Shown here in pieces: positions 15,635 to 23,937 of a stretch of 64,000 nt of DNA (positions are counted from its first letter, which is position 1; the number at the start of each line of letters is the position of its first letter). The notes under the pieces were generated by a model that saw nothing but the letters and a program-made list of their open reading frames with translations, was not told where the DNA came from and ran no database searches. Source of the DNA: SXOA01 sp046593355 (GTDB lineage Bacteria; Planctomycetota; Planctomycetia; Pirellulales; Pirellulaceae); NCBI GenBank assembly GCA_046593355.1, contig JBKJNY010000249.1, positions 16,864-80,863 on the forward strand, given 5' to 3'. Made by a program: the position numbers and the translations under genes.

Positions 15635-16881
15635 TACGCCACCTTGGCGAACACTTCGGATACCTTCACGCGGCACGCCTGCCAGGCCGGGCTGACGCTG
15701 CCGAGGATGGCAGCCGCTCCGCCGACGGCTGGCCCCCACCACCAGGCGGCGAGCGGAATATCGAACTTGGGAAAAAAAGCGATGGGGAAATTGATTCCAC
15801 CGATGAGGTAATTGACCACCCAATACGTCCCCCCCGAGCTCAGCAGTCCCGATCCCACGCCGAGGAGCAGCGACTCGCCCACCACCAGGATCACAATCTG
15901 ATAGGGCCGAAAGCCGAGGACTTTCATCACCGCCAGCTCCATCCGCCGCTCGCGAACGCTGATGCTGATGGCATTGGCGATGATGAGCGAGAGTGAAATC
16001 AAGGCCGAAGGTCCGAGGATCCACCGCATTCCCCAAAAAATATCACGAAAGCCTTCCAGGAAAGCGGCAATGGCATTCGACGAGACTTCACACTTCACGG
16101 GGGGCGAGCGGTAGTCGGACGAGGTTTCAATCTGCTCGGCAACCTTGGCGTAGGCTTCCGCATTCTCCACTTTCAGCCAGACCAGGTTCAGGGTCTTGTC
16201 CGCGAGCGGATGCTTCTGACCGTTATGCTTGCTGGGGTACACATCCAGCGCGGCGTTGAGGTATTCGCAGTCGAACGCGGAGGACTTGGCGTAACGGGCG
16301 GTCGTAAATGAACCGACGATTTCAAATTCCAGATCAATGCCGGAGTAGTTGATGCCGTGGAGAGTAATCTTATCGCCAACGCGGCGGTTCATCTGCTTGA
16401 GGAGGTCTTCCCCCATGATGATGGTGGCCGGGTTGTCCATCATCTTCTGCACGGCTTCGTCTAGACGACGGTGTTCTTCCCCTTGCAGCGTGTCCAGGCC
16501 ATCCATCATTGTCAGCAGCTTATCGGGCTGCATGGCAAAGGCAAACATACGCAGATTGGGATCGCGGCGAGCGGGGTCCAGGCTGCCGCCGAAGAACTGC
16601 CAGGTCATCGAGTCGATGGGACGAACATCGTCTTTCTCCTTGGCCGCTCCATCCCGCAGCGAGGCGGAGTAGGCCAGCGGCATCTGGCTGGGAAGTTGCC
16701 ATTTCTCCGTGATGATGGCCTTGATGTTCTGCTTCTTGGGGTCGGTCTGGTCGGCGAGGAATTGCAGGATGGACCAGACCAGCGTCACCACCAGCACCAG
16801 GGCAATCGTCCCCAGCGACGTGAGGCTCGTCCGCAACACGTTGCGGCGGACGTTTTTGAAGATGAGCAGGAGGAATTTCAT
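15634..16881 (-). CDS. ABC transporter permease, MacB/FtsX type
   Basis: This is a 415-residue permease starting MKFLLLIFKNVRRNVLRTSL, the usual cytoplasmic coupling segment before helix 1 (TIALVLVVTLVWSILQFLAD). A periplasmic domain follows with IMGEDLLKQMNRRVGDKITL and FEIVGSFTTARYAKSSAFDC. The C-terminal three-helix FtsX domain has ISISVRERRMELAVMKVLGF and ILVVGESLLLG. The start lies three bases after the stop of the exported-protein gene upstream, so they are likely co-transcribed. It probably pairs with the permease at 14206 as a heterodimeric exporter or lipoprotein-release type complex. The substrate is unknown. Confidence 0.9.
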   Translation of the reverse strand: MKFLLLIFKNVRRNVLRTSLTSLGTIALVLVVTLVWSILQFLADQTDPKKQNIKAIITEKWQLPSQMPLAYSASLRDGAAKEKDDVRPIDSMTWQFFGGSLDPARRDPNLRMFAFAMQPDKLLTMMDGLDTLQGEEHRRLDEAVQKMMDNPATIIMGEDLLKQMNRRVGDKITLHGINYSGIDLEFEIVGSFTTARYAKSSAFDCEYLNAALDVYPSKHNGQKHPLADKTLNLVWLKVENAEAYAKVAEQIETSSDYRSPPVKCEVSSNAIAAFLEGFRDIFWGMRWILGPSALISLSLIIANAISISVRERRMELAVMKVLGFRPYQIVILVVGESLLLGVGSGLLSSGGTYWVVNYLIGGINFPIAFFPKFDIPLAAWWWGPAVGGAAAILGSVSPAWQACRVKVSEVFAKVA

Positions 16882-16884
16882 CGG

Positions 16885-17562
16885 CTAGGGTTTCACCGGC
16901 TTCTCGGCCTTGATTCCACGCAGCACGATGTCATCCCAGTCGCTGGTATCGTCGAAGGTGCCGATGCCGATCTGGCCCCAGGCGAAGGTTTTGTCCTTGG
17001 CGGTCATGATGGGCTTCTGCATGTCGTCGAAATAAATCTCAATCGTCCCCTCCTTCACCCGGCGGACAATTTTCACGTTGTGCCATTTGTCGTCCCAACT
17101 CGTGCCGTCCGTCGAGGTAAGCGAAATTTTGGTCCGTGGAGCGGCATTGACGATGAAAATCTGGTTGGCGTGGTCGTCTGCCTGTTTGCCGAGATGCACG
17201 TAGTAGAAATGAGCCGGATCCTGGTAGCCGAAAACCAGGACCGTATCGCGGTGGCCGTAGTCGGGATGCGTGCTGAGAACCTTGGCCGACAGGTCGAAGT
17301 CGCCGGCAATCACATCCTTGAGCAGCGAGACGTTCGTCGGGCTGCGGTGCGGCGGCTTGTAGGTGGTCTCTTTGTGGTGCTGGCTGTAGACACTTCCCTT
17401 GTCGGTCTTCTTGTGCGCCCATTGCTTGGCGTCCAACGGCTGCCAATGGCTGGCGTCCTTTTCAAAGTCCTCTTGGAAGAGGATGGGTAACTCGTCGGCA
17501 GCTCGGGCGGCCAGGGAGAGGGGCGAGCAAAGAATCGCCAGGCAGAGGATGCGATGAGACAT
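16885..17562 (-). CDS. exported jelly-roll (LamG/DUF1080-like) protein
   Basis: The 225 residues begin with a signal peptide (MSHRILCLAILCSPLSLAAR, then AAD). The mature part is a single beta-sandwich: LPILFQEDFEKDASHWQPLD at the start, YGHRDTVLVFGYQDPAHFYY, WHNVKIVRRVKEGTIEIYFD and GQIGIGTFDDTSDWDDIVLR. This ordering is typical of concanavalin-like/DUF1080 domains abundant in planctomycetes, which bind or cleave carbohydrate. No catalytic residues can be assigned. It is translated just upstream of the FtsX permeases. Confidence 0.72.
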   Translation of the reverse strand: MSHRILCLAILCSPLSLAARAADELPILFQEDFEKDASHWQPLDAKQWAHKKTDKGSVYSQHHKETTYKPPHRSPTNVSLLKDVIAGDFDLSAKVLSTHPDYGHRDTVLVFGYQDPAHFYYVHLGKQADDHANQIFIVNAAPRTKISLTSTDGTSWDDKWHNVKIVRRVKEGTIEIYFDDMQKPIMTAKDKTFAWGQIGIGTFDDTSDWDDIVLRGIKAEKPVKP

Positions 17563-17576
17563 GGGGGTTTCCTTGG

Positions 17577-17632
17577 TGGGGTAGGCTTCCAGCCTGCCCA
17601 GATTTTTCAGGGCAGGCTGGAAGCCTACCCCA
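17577..17632. repeat. REP-like inverted pair (GTAGGCTTCCAGCCTGCC)
   Basis: The 23-bp perfect arms, 17577-17599 and 17610-17632, are separated by ten bases. The same element lies at 48491-48553, with a half copy at 9631-9658. Confidence 0.92.
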
Positions 17633-17637
17633 CTTAC

Positions 17638-18813
17638 CTATTTCTTCTCCAGCCACCAGATCTGACCGAAGGAGTCGGTGAGGTAGACCTCTCCCGCGTC
17701 GTCCTGGCCGATGGCGATATAGGGCATGGTTTCGGACTGGATGCTTCGATTGGCCGTCACCTTGCCGGACTTGGAGTTGTAGTTCAAGGCCCAGACTTTG
17801 CCCGAGACGTAATCGGCATAAATGTAGTGCCCTGCCAGCGCCGGCACCCGCTTGCCGTGATACACCTCGCCGCCTGTGATGGACTTGCCGATGTCGTGCT
17901 TGTATTCCCAGATGGGCTCGATGAGATCCTTGCGGGGCTCGGAACCCTTGGGGCCGAACTTGTGCAGGCCTTCGCGGAGATTCCAGCCGTAGTTGCCCCC
18001 TTTCACAATGATGTCGATTTCCTCCCAGATGTCCTGGCCGACATCCGCGCACCAGAGCGTGCCGGTTTTCCTGTCGAACGAGATGCACCAGGGGTTGCGA
18101 ACGCCATAGGCCCAAATCTCGGGCTTGGCGTCACCCTTGCCCACAAAGGGGTTGTCCTTGGGAATGGCATACGCTTTCCCCTGGTCGTGATGGTCGATGT
18201 CAATGCGCAAAATCTTGCCGAGCAGCGTGCTGAGCTTCTGGCCATTGCCGTGGGGGTCATTGCCCGCTCCGCCGTCACCTAGGGCAATGTAGAGATAGCC
18301 GTCCGGGCCAAAGACGATGGTGCCGCCATTGTGATTCCAATACGGCTGCTTGATGCGCAGCAACTCTTGTTCGGACGCCGGGTCGGCCTTGTCGGGGTCG
18401 TCCTGGCTGACGCGGAACCGAGAAATGACCGAGAGTTGCGGCTCGATTGTGGAAGTGTAGTAGACAAAAAACTGACCGTTTTCCTTGTACTTGGGATGAA
18501 ACGCCAGGCCGAGGAAGCCCTCTTCGTTCTCCTTCTCTTTGTAGACCACGCGATCGCTGATATCCAGGAACGTTTTCACCTCGCTCACGTTCTGGTCATT
18601 GGGAAAAACGCTGATCTTTCCCTGCTGAGTCACCACGAACAGCCGGTTCGTGCCATCGCGAGCCGTCGTGAAGACCGTGGGGCGGATGATCTTGAGTTTG
18701 GGAAACGCCCGGACCACTTTGACGGGCGCGGGGGACTCATCCACCTTTTGGGCGAGCAGCGGAGAAGTCAGAAAGGTGAAGGCAATGGTCAATAGTGTCA
18801 ATCGTGCGAGCAT
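17638..18813 (-). CDS. PQQ-dependent sugar dehydrogenase-like (GSDH) protein
   Basis: The 391-residue exported protein has the signal MLARLTLLTIAFTFLTSPLL. It is a six-bladed propeller of the glucose/sorbosone dehydrogenase family. Typical phrases are EEGFLGLAFHPKYKENGQFF, WNHNGGTIVFGPDGYLYIAL with GDGGAGNDP, GKILRID and YGVRNPWCISFD. LWCADVGQDIWEEIDII and GGNYGWN complete the match. The family oxidises aldose sugars in the periplasm with PQQ and Ca. Many planctomycete members are paralogues of unproven substrate. It heads a minus-strand run with the jelly-roll protein and the permeases. Confidence 0.9.
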   Translation of the reverse strand: MLARLTLLTIAFTFLTSPLLAQKVDESPAPVKVVRAFPKLKIIRPTVFTTARDGTNRLFVVTQQGKISVFPNDQNVSEVKTFLDISDRVVYKEKENEEGFLGLAFHPKYKENGQFFVYYTSTIEPQLSVISRFRVSQDDPDKADPASEQELLRIKQPYWNHNGGTIVFGPDGYLYIALGDGGAGNDPHGNGQKLSTLLGKILRIDIDHHDQGKAYAIPKDNPFVGKGDAKPEIWAYGVRNPWCISFDRKTGTLWCADVGQDIWEEIDIIVKGGNYGWNLREGLHKFGPKGSEPRKDLIEPIWEYKHDIGKSITGGEVYHGKRVPALAGHYIYADYVSGKVWALNYNSKSGKVTANRSIQSETMPYIAIGQDDAGEVYLTDSFGQIWWLEKK

Positions 18814-18896
18814 GGGCGCCTTTTCTTGAGAAAGAATAATGGGGGACAGAATAATAAGAGGAGAGGGGGATGGAAAATCCCGTGTTCATCCGTGGC

Positions 18897-19535
18897 TCAT
18901 TTCTTCTCCTCTTTCTTTGCCGTCTTGGCGGTCTTTGACTCCTGCTTCTCGACTTTGCCAACGGTGATGACGACCTTTTTGGCGTTCACGGAGCCGTCCT
19001 TGGTTTCATAGCCCTCGGCTTCGATGAGGGAGCCAGGGGGAGCGAGGGAGTAGTCTTTGCTGTCGACTTCAATCGATAATTCCTTGGCCAGCTTCGCCGT
19101 GATCCGCTTTTTGCCGATGAACAACGTGAGTGTGCCGTCCTTCACCAGTTTCAGGGTGGCCGTCACGATCGCCGGTTCGTCCTTGGAATCCTGGACAATG
19201 CCCGCTTCGTAGCCGTCGTTGGGAGAGTAGACGGTGATTTTGGTAACATCCTCCTCCAGGGCGTTCATTTTCAGGGGCCCTTCAATCCGGACGAGCATTC
19301 CCGGCTTGAGATCGGTGAGTGCCAGCTTACCTTGCACCGTGATGGAGATTTCCCGATCAGGCAAGACGTTAAACGTTCGCAAGTTGCTGGTCGCATCCTT
19401 CACCATGATCTTGCCGGGAGCAATTGCCGTTATTTTCCCTTTCGACTTTACCTTCTTAGGGAAGTCGGCGTTCGCTTGCGGCAGCACGACAATCAAGGTA
19501 ATCAGGACCAGTAGAATAGCCGTAATCGCACGCAT
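18897..19535 (-). CDS. exported protein of unknown function, Lys-rich C-terminus
   Basis: ATG 19535, with GGAG upstream, gives 212 residues; the start at 19610 is rejected because it would bury the signal peptide MRAITAILLVLITLIVVLPQ. The mature part looks like two repeated small beta-barrels: KSKGKITAIAPGKIMVKDA with LKPGMLVRIEGPL, and LTLFIGKKRITAKLAKELSI with PPGSLIEAEGYE. This is reminiscent of the DUF5666/OB-like fold. The last 20 residues are almost all Lys, Glu, Thr and Ala. The function is unknown. It lies between the sugar dehydrogenase and the CaMKII-association-domain gene. Confidence 0.72.
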   Translation of the reverse strand: MRAITAILLVLITLIVVLPQANADFPKKVKSKGKITAIAPGKIMVKDATSNLRTFNVLPDREISITVQGKLALTDLKPGMLVRIEGPLKMNALEEDVTKITVYSPNDGYEAGIVQDSKDEPAIVTATLKLVKDGTLTLFIGKKRITAKLAKELSIEVDSKDYSLAPPGSLIEAEGYETKDGSVNAKKVVITVGKVEKQESKTAKTAKKEEKK

Positions 19536-19613
19536 TGCATTTCTCCACTCACGGTTTACGTGGAAATTGGCGGAAACCAAACTGTAATCCACTCCACGCC
19601 GCAGTGCCACAAC

Positions 19614-20009
19614 CTACGCCCCCGGCGACCGGTGAAAATGGACATGCTTCCAAGTGCCGTTGATTTTCTGCCAAACCCGCGTTTCCTCCATCCGTCCCGT
19701 TTGCGGCGAGCCGCCGGCATCGAGCGACTGCGTCAGCCGCACGTAGCTGATGACCGCCCCTTCGCCGCCCAGCAAGCGTACGTGGGGCTGGGCCATGCTG
19801 ACGTTCTTGGCGGGCTTCTGCGGCGCACCGGGAAGCTCGAAGTAGTACTTATGAAAGGCCATTCCCGCCACCACTTGTCCGCGGGCCTCCGGCTCAAAGC
19901 AAGTGATGGAGGGTTCGCACAGCGCTTCGTATGTTTTCCAGTCGCCGCCGACGATGGCTTCGAGCAGCTTCTGATTGAGGGCGAGGAGTTCGAGGACGAG
20001 CTCGTTCAT
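19614..20009 (-). CDS. CaMKII association-domain (SnoaL-like fold) protein
   Basis: The 131-residue protein closely follows the association domain of eukaryotic Ca/calmodulin-dependent kinase II: LLEAIVGGDWKTYEALCEPS, ITCFEPEA, VAGMAFHKYYFE, PHVRLLGGEGAVISYVRLTQ and EETRVWQKINGTWKHVHFHR. In animals that domain assembles the kinase dodecamer; free-standing bacterial forms share the NTF2/SnoaL cone fold and have no settled role. No kinase domain is attached. The start is three bases after the folA stop, so it is likely co-translated with thyA-folA. Confidence 0.88.
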   Translation of the reverse strand: MNELVLELLALNQKLLEAIVGGDWKTYEALCEPSITCFEPEARGQVVAGMAFHKYYFELPGAPQKPAKNVSMAQPHVRLLGGEGAVISYVRLTQSLDAGGSPQTGRMEETRVWQKINGTWKHVHFHRSPGA

Positions 20010-20012
20010 GGT

Positions 20013-20573
20013 CTATTCCGAAGGTGATGGACTGATGCGGTCGTAGATGCAAAAGCGGTGCGGAAACTGGTTCTTAGTATCCGCCGCATGATGCGTTTCC
20101 TCAACCCGTTGCCACTCGCTCCAATCAAAGCTGGGAAAAAATGTGTCTCCTTCGACCTCGGCCTCGACGTGCGTGACATAGAGGCGGTCCGCGCGAGGCA
20201 GAGCCAGCTCGTAAATTTGAGCCCCGCCGATCACGAAGGCTTCGGGATCACCGGCAGCAATTTTGATCGCATCTTCCAGCAACTTCGTGAAAATCAATCT
20301 GCCGTAGTTCAGGGCCGAACTCCCGTCACGGATGCCCCCGGCTTGCGGGTCGTGTCCCCTGACTCCAGACTCCTGACTCCTGCTGATCACAATGGACGTT
20401 CTGCCCGGCAAAAGGCGAGGAAGGGATTCAAACGTATTCCTCCCCATGATCAAATGGTGTCCCATCGTCAGCGACTTGAACCGCTTCAAATCCGCCGAGA
20501 TCCGCCACGGTAGAGCACCGCCGCGGCCGATGACGCGGTTTTGGGACATGGCGACGATGATGGAAAGACGCAT
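20013..20573 (-). CDS. folA: dihydrofolate reductase
   Basis: ATG 20573 gives 186 residues, slightly longer than usual. The enzyme reduces dihydrofolate with NADPH, regenerating tetrahydrofolate consumed by ThyA. Signatures are LSIIVAMSQNRVIGRGGALP, WRISADLKRFKSLTMGHHLI, MGRNTFESL, GRTSIVIS and FVIGGAQIYELAL. After IVISR there is an insertion of about 15-20 residues (SQESGVRGHDPQAGGIRDGS) that normal DHFRs lack. It is encoded by GACTCCAGACTCCTGACTCC, a phrase typical of intergenic direct repeats, so a repeat appears to have been accepted in a surface loop. The longer frame upstream is hairpin sequence. Confidence 0.94.
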   Translation of the reverse strand: MRLSIIVAMSQNRVIGRGGALPWRISADLKRFKSLTMGHHLIMGRNTFESLPRLLPGRTSIVISRSQESGVRGHDPQAGGIRDGSSALNYGRLIFTKLLEDAIKIAAGDPEAFVIGGAQIYELALPRADRLYVTHVEAEVEGDTFFPSFDWSEWQRVEETHHAADTKNQFPHRFCIYDRISPSPSE

Positions 20574-20576
20574 GAT

Positions 20577-20633
20577 AGTACTCCTCACGCTCCGCGTGAG
20601 GCGAATTTCCTCACGCGGAGCGTGAGGAGTACT
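20577..20633. repeat. REP-like inverted pair (AGTACTCCTCACGC-TCC-GCGTGAGG)
   Basis: Two nested hairpins face each other between thyA and folA: AGTACTCCTCACGC-TCC-GCGTGAGG, then its inverted copy ending at 20633. Related pairs lie at 36520, 49171 and 51568. Confidence 0.92.
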
Positions 20634-20643
20634 TTGGAAAGTC

Positions 20644-21438
20644 TCATACCGCCACCGGCGCTTTGATGTGCGGGTGAGGGTCGTAGTTTTCCAGCGTGAA
20701 GTCTTCAAAGCGGAAATCGAAGAGGGATTTGATGGCCGGATTGATTTTCATCGCCGGCAGGGGGCGGGGCTGGCGGCTGAGTTGCAGGCGGGTCTGGTCG
20801 AGATGGTTGTTATAGAGGTGGGCGTCGCCGAAGGTGTGGATGAACTCGCCGGGTTGGAGGCCCGTGACCTGGGCGACCATCAGCGTCAGCAGGGCATAGG
20901 AGGCGATGTTGAACGGCACCCCCAGGAATACGTCGGCGCTCCGCTGATACATTTGGCAGGAAAGCCGCCCCTGAGCCACGTAGAACTGAAAGAGCAAGTG
21001 GCACGGCGGCAGGGCCATCTGATCCACGTCGGCCACGTTCCAAGCACTGACGATCAGCCGCCGAGAATCGGGCGTTTTGCGGATCCGCTCCACGACATCG
21101 GCGATCTGGTCAATCTGCCGTCCATCCGGTGCGAGCCAGCTTCGCCATTGTTTGCCATAGACGGGGCCAAGCTCGCCATGCTCATCCGCCCACTCGTCCC
21201 AGATGGTCACGCCGTGCTCTTTAAGATACCGCGTGTTCGTTTCGCCACGCAGAAACCAAAGCAGCTCGTGGATGATCGACCGCATGTGCAGCTTTTTCGT
21301 CGTCACCAGCGGAAAGCCGGCCGCCAGGTCAAACCGCATCTGGTAGCCGAACACGCTCCGCGTGCCGGTGCCGGTGCGGTCGCTCTTTTCGACCCCGTGA
21401 TCGAGGATGTGCTGGAGAAGGTCGAGATACTGACGCAT
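20644..21438 (-). CDS. thyA: thymidylate synthase
   Basis: ATG 21438 gives 264 residues, the same length as the E. coli enzyme, with the nucleophile at Cys146 in ALPPCHLLFQFYV. It methylates dUMP to dTMP using methylene-tetrahydrofolate and leaves dihydrofolate for FolA. Other signatures are DRTGTGTRSVFG, FPLVTTKKLHMRSIIHELLW, WRSW, LSCQMYQRSADVFLGVPFNI and ENYDPHPHIKAPVAV at the end. A frame extending to 21564 would add hairpin-encoded residues and is rejected. It is followed by a REP pair, folA and the association-domain gene. Confidence 0.97.
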   Translation of the reverse strand: MRQYLDLLQHILDHGVEKSDRTGTGTRSVFGYQMRFDLAAGFPLVTTKKLHMRSIIHELLWFLRGETNTRYLKEHGVTIWDEWADEHGELGPVYGKQWRSWLAPDGRQIDQIADVVERIRKTPDSRRLIVSAWNVADVDQMALPPCHLLFQFYVAQGRLSCQMYQRSADVFLGVPFNIASYALLTLMVAQVTGLQPGEFIHTFGDAHLYNNHLDQTRLQLSRQPRPLPAMKINPAIKSLFDFRFEDFTLENYDPHPHIKAPVAV

Positions 21439-21479
21439 GAGTTTCTTGTAGCGGAGCAATCGCAACCAGGCAAGGACAT

Positions 21480-21566
21480 GGGTGGCACGCCCACTGCTTG
21501 GAGTGGGCGTGGTCTCGCTGTCGATGAACGGCAACACGCCCACGCAAAGCCGTGGGCGTGCCACCC
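21480..21566. repeat. inverted pair of GTGGCACGCCCAC hairpins
   Basis: The left unit GGGTGGCACGCCCACTGC, with loop TTGG and AGTGGGCG, faces a right unit carrying the GCAAAGCCGTGGGCGTGCC form. The stems differ between units (CCCACT/AGTGGG against CCCACG/CGTGGG), yet both pair. Confidence 0.88.
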
Positions 21567-21570
21567 GAGG

Positions 21571-22668
21571 TTAGGAAAACAGCCGCTTCTGTCCTCCCGG
21601 AATCCTGGGCGGAGTGAATTGCGAGCAGTCGAGCGGAGTCCACGGACTATCCAGGCCGAACTTTTTGGCGAAGAGGTCGAAGGTGGCCTCAACTCCGTCG
21701 GCATAGGCTCCGCCGCCGCGCATTCGCTCGCCAAAGTGCGAAACGTAAAGCTTGCCGCCTCGGACGGACCGAATCAGGCCTTCAACCTTTTCCGCTTGCC
21801 GCGGGCGGTGCGTGCGGAGCCAGTCCAGGAACATCGGCGATACAGCGTACGGCAGCCGGAGCATGACGTAGCCGACTCCCTTCGCCCCCGCTTCCTTCAC
21901 CGCTTGCATGATTTGCGGCAATTCGTGGTCGGTCAGGCCAGGGATGAGTGGGGCGATCATGACGCGAATGGGCACACCGGCAGCGGAAAGCTCGCGTATG
22001 GCCCGCAACTTGGCCTGGGGCGTGGCGGTTCGGGGCTCCATGGTGCGGGCGAGCTCGCCATCGAGCGTGGTGATGCTCAGAGCGGCCGCGACCAGGTTCC
22101 GCTCCGCCATCGGCCCGAGAATATCGAGGTCGCGCACGAGGAGCGAGTTTTTGGTGATCAGCGTCACCGGTTGGCGGGCTTCCAGCATTACTTCCAGGAT
22201 GCCGCGGGTCAGCTTGAATTTCCGCTCCGCCGGCTGGTAACAATCGGTCACGCCGGACATGGTGATGGACTCCGGCTGCCACTTGGGATGGTTCAGCTCC
22301 CGCCGCAGCAACTCCACGGCGTCGTGCTTCACCAGGATTTTGCTCTCAAAATCCAGCCCGGCATTCATCCCCAGCGTTTCGTGCGTCGGCCGGGCATAGC
22401 AGTACACGCACCCATGCTCGCAGCCGCGATAGGGGTTGATGCTGTAGCGGAATGGCACGTCCGGGCTGTCGTTCTCGCGGATCAGGGTCTTGGAATTGTC
22501 CGGCAAAAAAACCGTGGCGACCTTCCGCTCTTCCGCCAGCAACTCATCATCCGCCGCGAGCTGCTCGTAGTCCCTCTCCGAGTGCAGCGCTTCAAAGCGG
22601 TTGGGGGGACTCGTCGTCGCCCCGCGACCGGTAAACAGCGCCTTCGGGTGTGGGAGGTTCTGACTCAC
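21571..22668 (-). CDS. radical SAM protein, PA0069/Rv2578c-type
   Basis: The 365-residue protein carries the radical-SAM cluster motif CEHGCVYCYAR (CxxxCxxC) inside SINPYRGCEHGCVYCYARPT. The downstream phrases DFESKILVKHDAVELLRREL, ITMSGVTDCYQPAERKFKLT and LITKNSLLVRDLDIL belong to the Rv2578c/PA0069 family, related to the spore photoproduct lyase-like group. The [4Fe-4S] cluster would cleave SAM to a 5'-deoxyadenosyl radical. The family's reaction is not established. The protein is complete and looks functional. It is followed by the GTGGCACGCCCAC repeat pair and thyA. Confidence 0.9.
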   Translation of the reverse strand: MSQNLPHPKALFTGRGATTSPPNRFEALHSERDYEQLAADDELLAEERKVATVFLPDNSKTLIRENDSPDVPFRYSINPYRGCEHGCVYCYARPTHETLGMNAGLDFESKILVKHDAVELLRRELNHPKWQPESITMSGVTDCYQPAERKFKLTRGILEVMLEARQPVTLITKNSLLVRDLDILGPMAERNLVAAALSITTLDGELARTMEPRTATPQAKLRAIRELSAAGVPIRVMIAPLIPGLTDHELPQIMQAVKEAGAKGVGYVMLRLPYAVSPMFLDWLRTHRPRQAEKVEGLIRSVRGGKLYVSHFGERMRGGGAYADGVEATFDLFAKKFGLDSPWTPLDCSQFTPPRIPGGQKRLFS

Positions 22669-22730
22669 TTCCGTATTCTATCCGATTGGAACAGGTGTAC
22701 ACAACAGGGTGTCTCACGAATACGGGGAAG

Positions 22731-22828
22731 ATTTGAACAGAAGGAAACGAAGGTAACGAAGGGAGGAAGTTGTGGTACGGAATTATCCTTTTTCTGACTT
22801 CGTTTCCTTCGTTACCTTCTGTTCAAAT
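22731..22828. repeat. inverted repeat GAACAGAAGGAAACGAAGG family
   Basis: The arms 22731-22760 and 22799-22828 pair imperfectly around a 38-nt interior. The family is the one that flanks the GxxExxY gene at 12021, but no gene lies inside this copy. Confidence 0.88.
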
Positions 22829-22852
22829 GCCTTCGTTTCATGGCTCCGCCAG

Positions 22853-23809
22853 TCATTTCAACACTTTCACCTTCCCGAACTCTTCGAACTGAGCATGGAT
22901 CGCTTCCGCCGTCGGTAAGCCCCCATGCACCCACAGCCCGTACCGCAAAGCCAGCGGCTTGTCCTTATCGATGACCCGGGGCTCGGCGAAGGTGCAACAG
23001 GCACCCATCCAGCCGTCGTCGCGGACGTGAAAAGCAGAGGGGTGACTGGGATTCAAAGGATGGTCCATCAGCGTGATCCCTTCGATCGCCCCTTTGGGCA
23101 TGGGGCCGGAATAGTCGACCCACTTCGCCGGCTTCCAGAAGACTTCCTTTTCGTTGACGCCGCCGGCTGAATTGCGAATGGTGCCGCCGCCGTCATGCAC
23201 GCCGATGGTCTTTGCCATGCGGACCGCGACGGGACCAAACGAGGACTTTCCCAGCGTTACCGGCTTATCGGCGGTGAAGACCAAGTCAATCACCAACAGC
23301 CATTGCCCATCGGCTTGCGGACGGAAGCGGAGCGTGCGGATTTCCTTGAGCAGCGTCTTGCCGGTATCGTCGTGCCAGGCATTTTCAGCCTCGATGAGTG
23401 CCTCATCCTCCGCGTCTTCGTAGCGGATTTTCGTTTGCACGATTCGCCCTTTGCCGGTGTCGCCCCAAAAGGAAATGCCGTCCACGTCGTGGTGGGCAAT
23501 CCAGACCGAATTGTGATGGCTGTGGCCGACCGGGTCGCGGGGGTGTCCCATTCGGGTCAACGATTTGCCGCTGGGGCCGATGATCGGATAGAGAAACGGC
23601 CGCCGATCCTGCGGGCGGAAATGGTAGCGGGCGATTTCCCGGCCGTCATGTTCCACCGAGGCTTCGTCGCCCGGCAGGGGGAGAACCTGCATGAGCGGAA
23701 CAGGCTTGGCCGTGGGGAGGGAGACCTGAGCGAGAATCGGTTGCCCGGATGTAATGAACAAGCAGCAGGCGAGCCAAGAATTCAAATAGCGAATCACGCG
23801 GGCCTCCAA
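22853..23809 (-). CDS. PmoA-family (DUF6807) exported protein
   Basis: The 318-residue product has an N-terminal export signal (SWLACCLFITSGQPILA). It matches the so-called methane oxygenase PmoA family, which is unrelated to the particulate methane monooxygenase subunit and is abundant in planctomycetes beside polysaccharide enzymes. Hallmarks are RRPFLYPIIGPSGKSLTRMG, DPVGHSHHNSVWIAHHDVDG, FWGDTGKGRIVQ and WVDYSGPMPKGAIEGITLMD with HPLNPSHPSAFHVRDDG. The conserved His cluster suggests metal or sugar binding. The reaction is unknown. Confidence 0.88.
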   Translation of the reverse strand: MEARVIRYLNSWLACCLFITSGQPILAQVSLPTAKPVPLMQVLPLPGDEASVEHDGREIARYHFRPQDRRPFLYPIIGPSGKSLTRMGHPRDPVGHSHHNSVWIAHHDVDGISFWGDTGKGRIVQTKIRYEDAEDEALIEAENAWHDDTGKTLLKEIRTLRFRPQADGQWLLVIDLVFTADKPVTLGKSSFGPVAVRMAKTIGVHDGGGTIRNSAGGVNEKEVFWKPAKWVDYSGPMPKGAIEGITLMDHPLNPSHPSAFHVRDDGWMGACCTFAEPRVIDKDKPLALRYGLWVHGGLPTAEAIHAQFEEFGKVKVLK

Positions 23810-23937
23810 GAATTGGTTGCACGCATAACACGTTACACCTCCCCGCCCTCCGACGCAAACACGGGAAACCCTGCCGGCGGATCAGCAAGGCGAGTGCAGT
23901 CGAGCCGGGCCTGGTGCCAGTCCGTGAGCCTCAACCG

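Noticed and set aside
21439..21564. N-terminal extension of thymidylate synthase
   Set aside because: The added residues are encoded by the GTGGCACGCCCAC hairpin pair; the 264-residue form matches the family length and Cys146 position.
20668..22797. 709-residue open frame antisense to thyA and the radical SAM gene
   Set aside because: It covers two certain genes and the REP pair between them; composition is that of a shadow frame.
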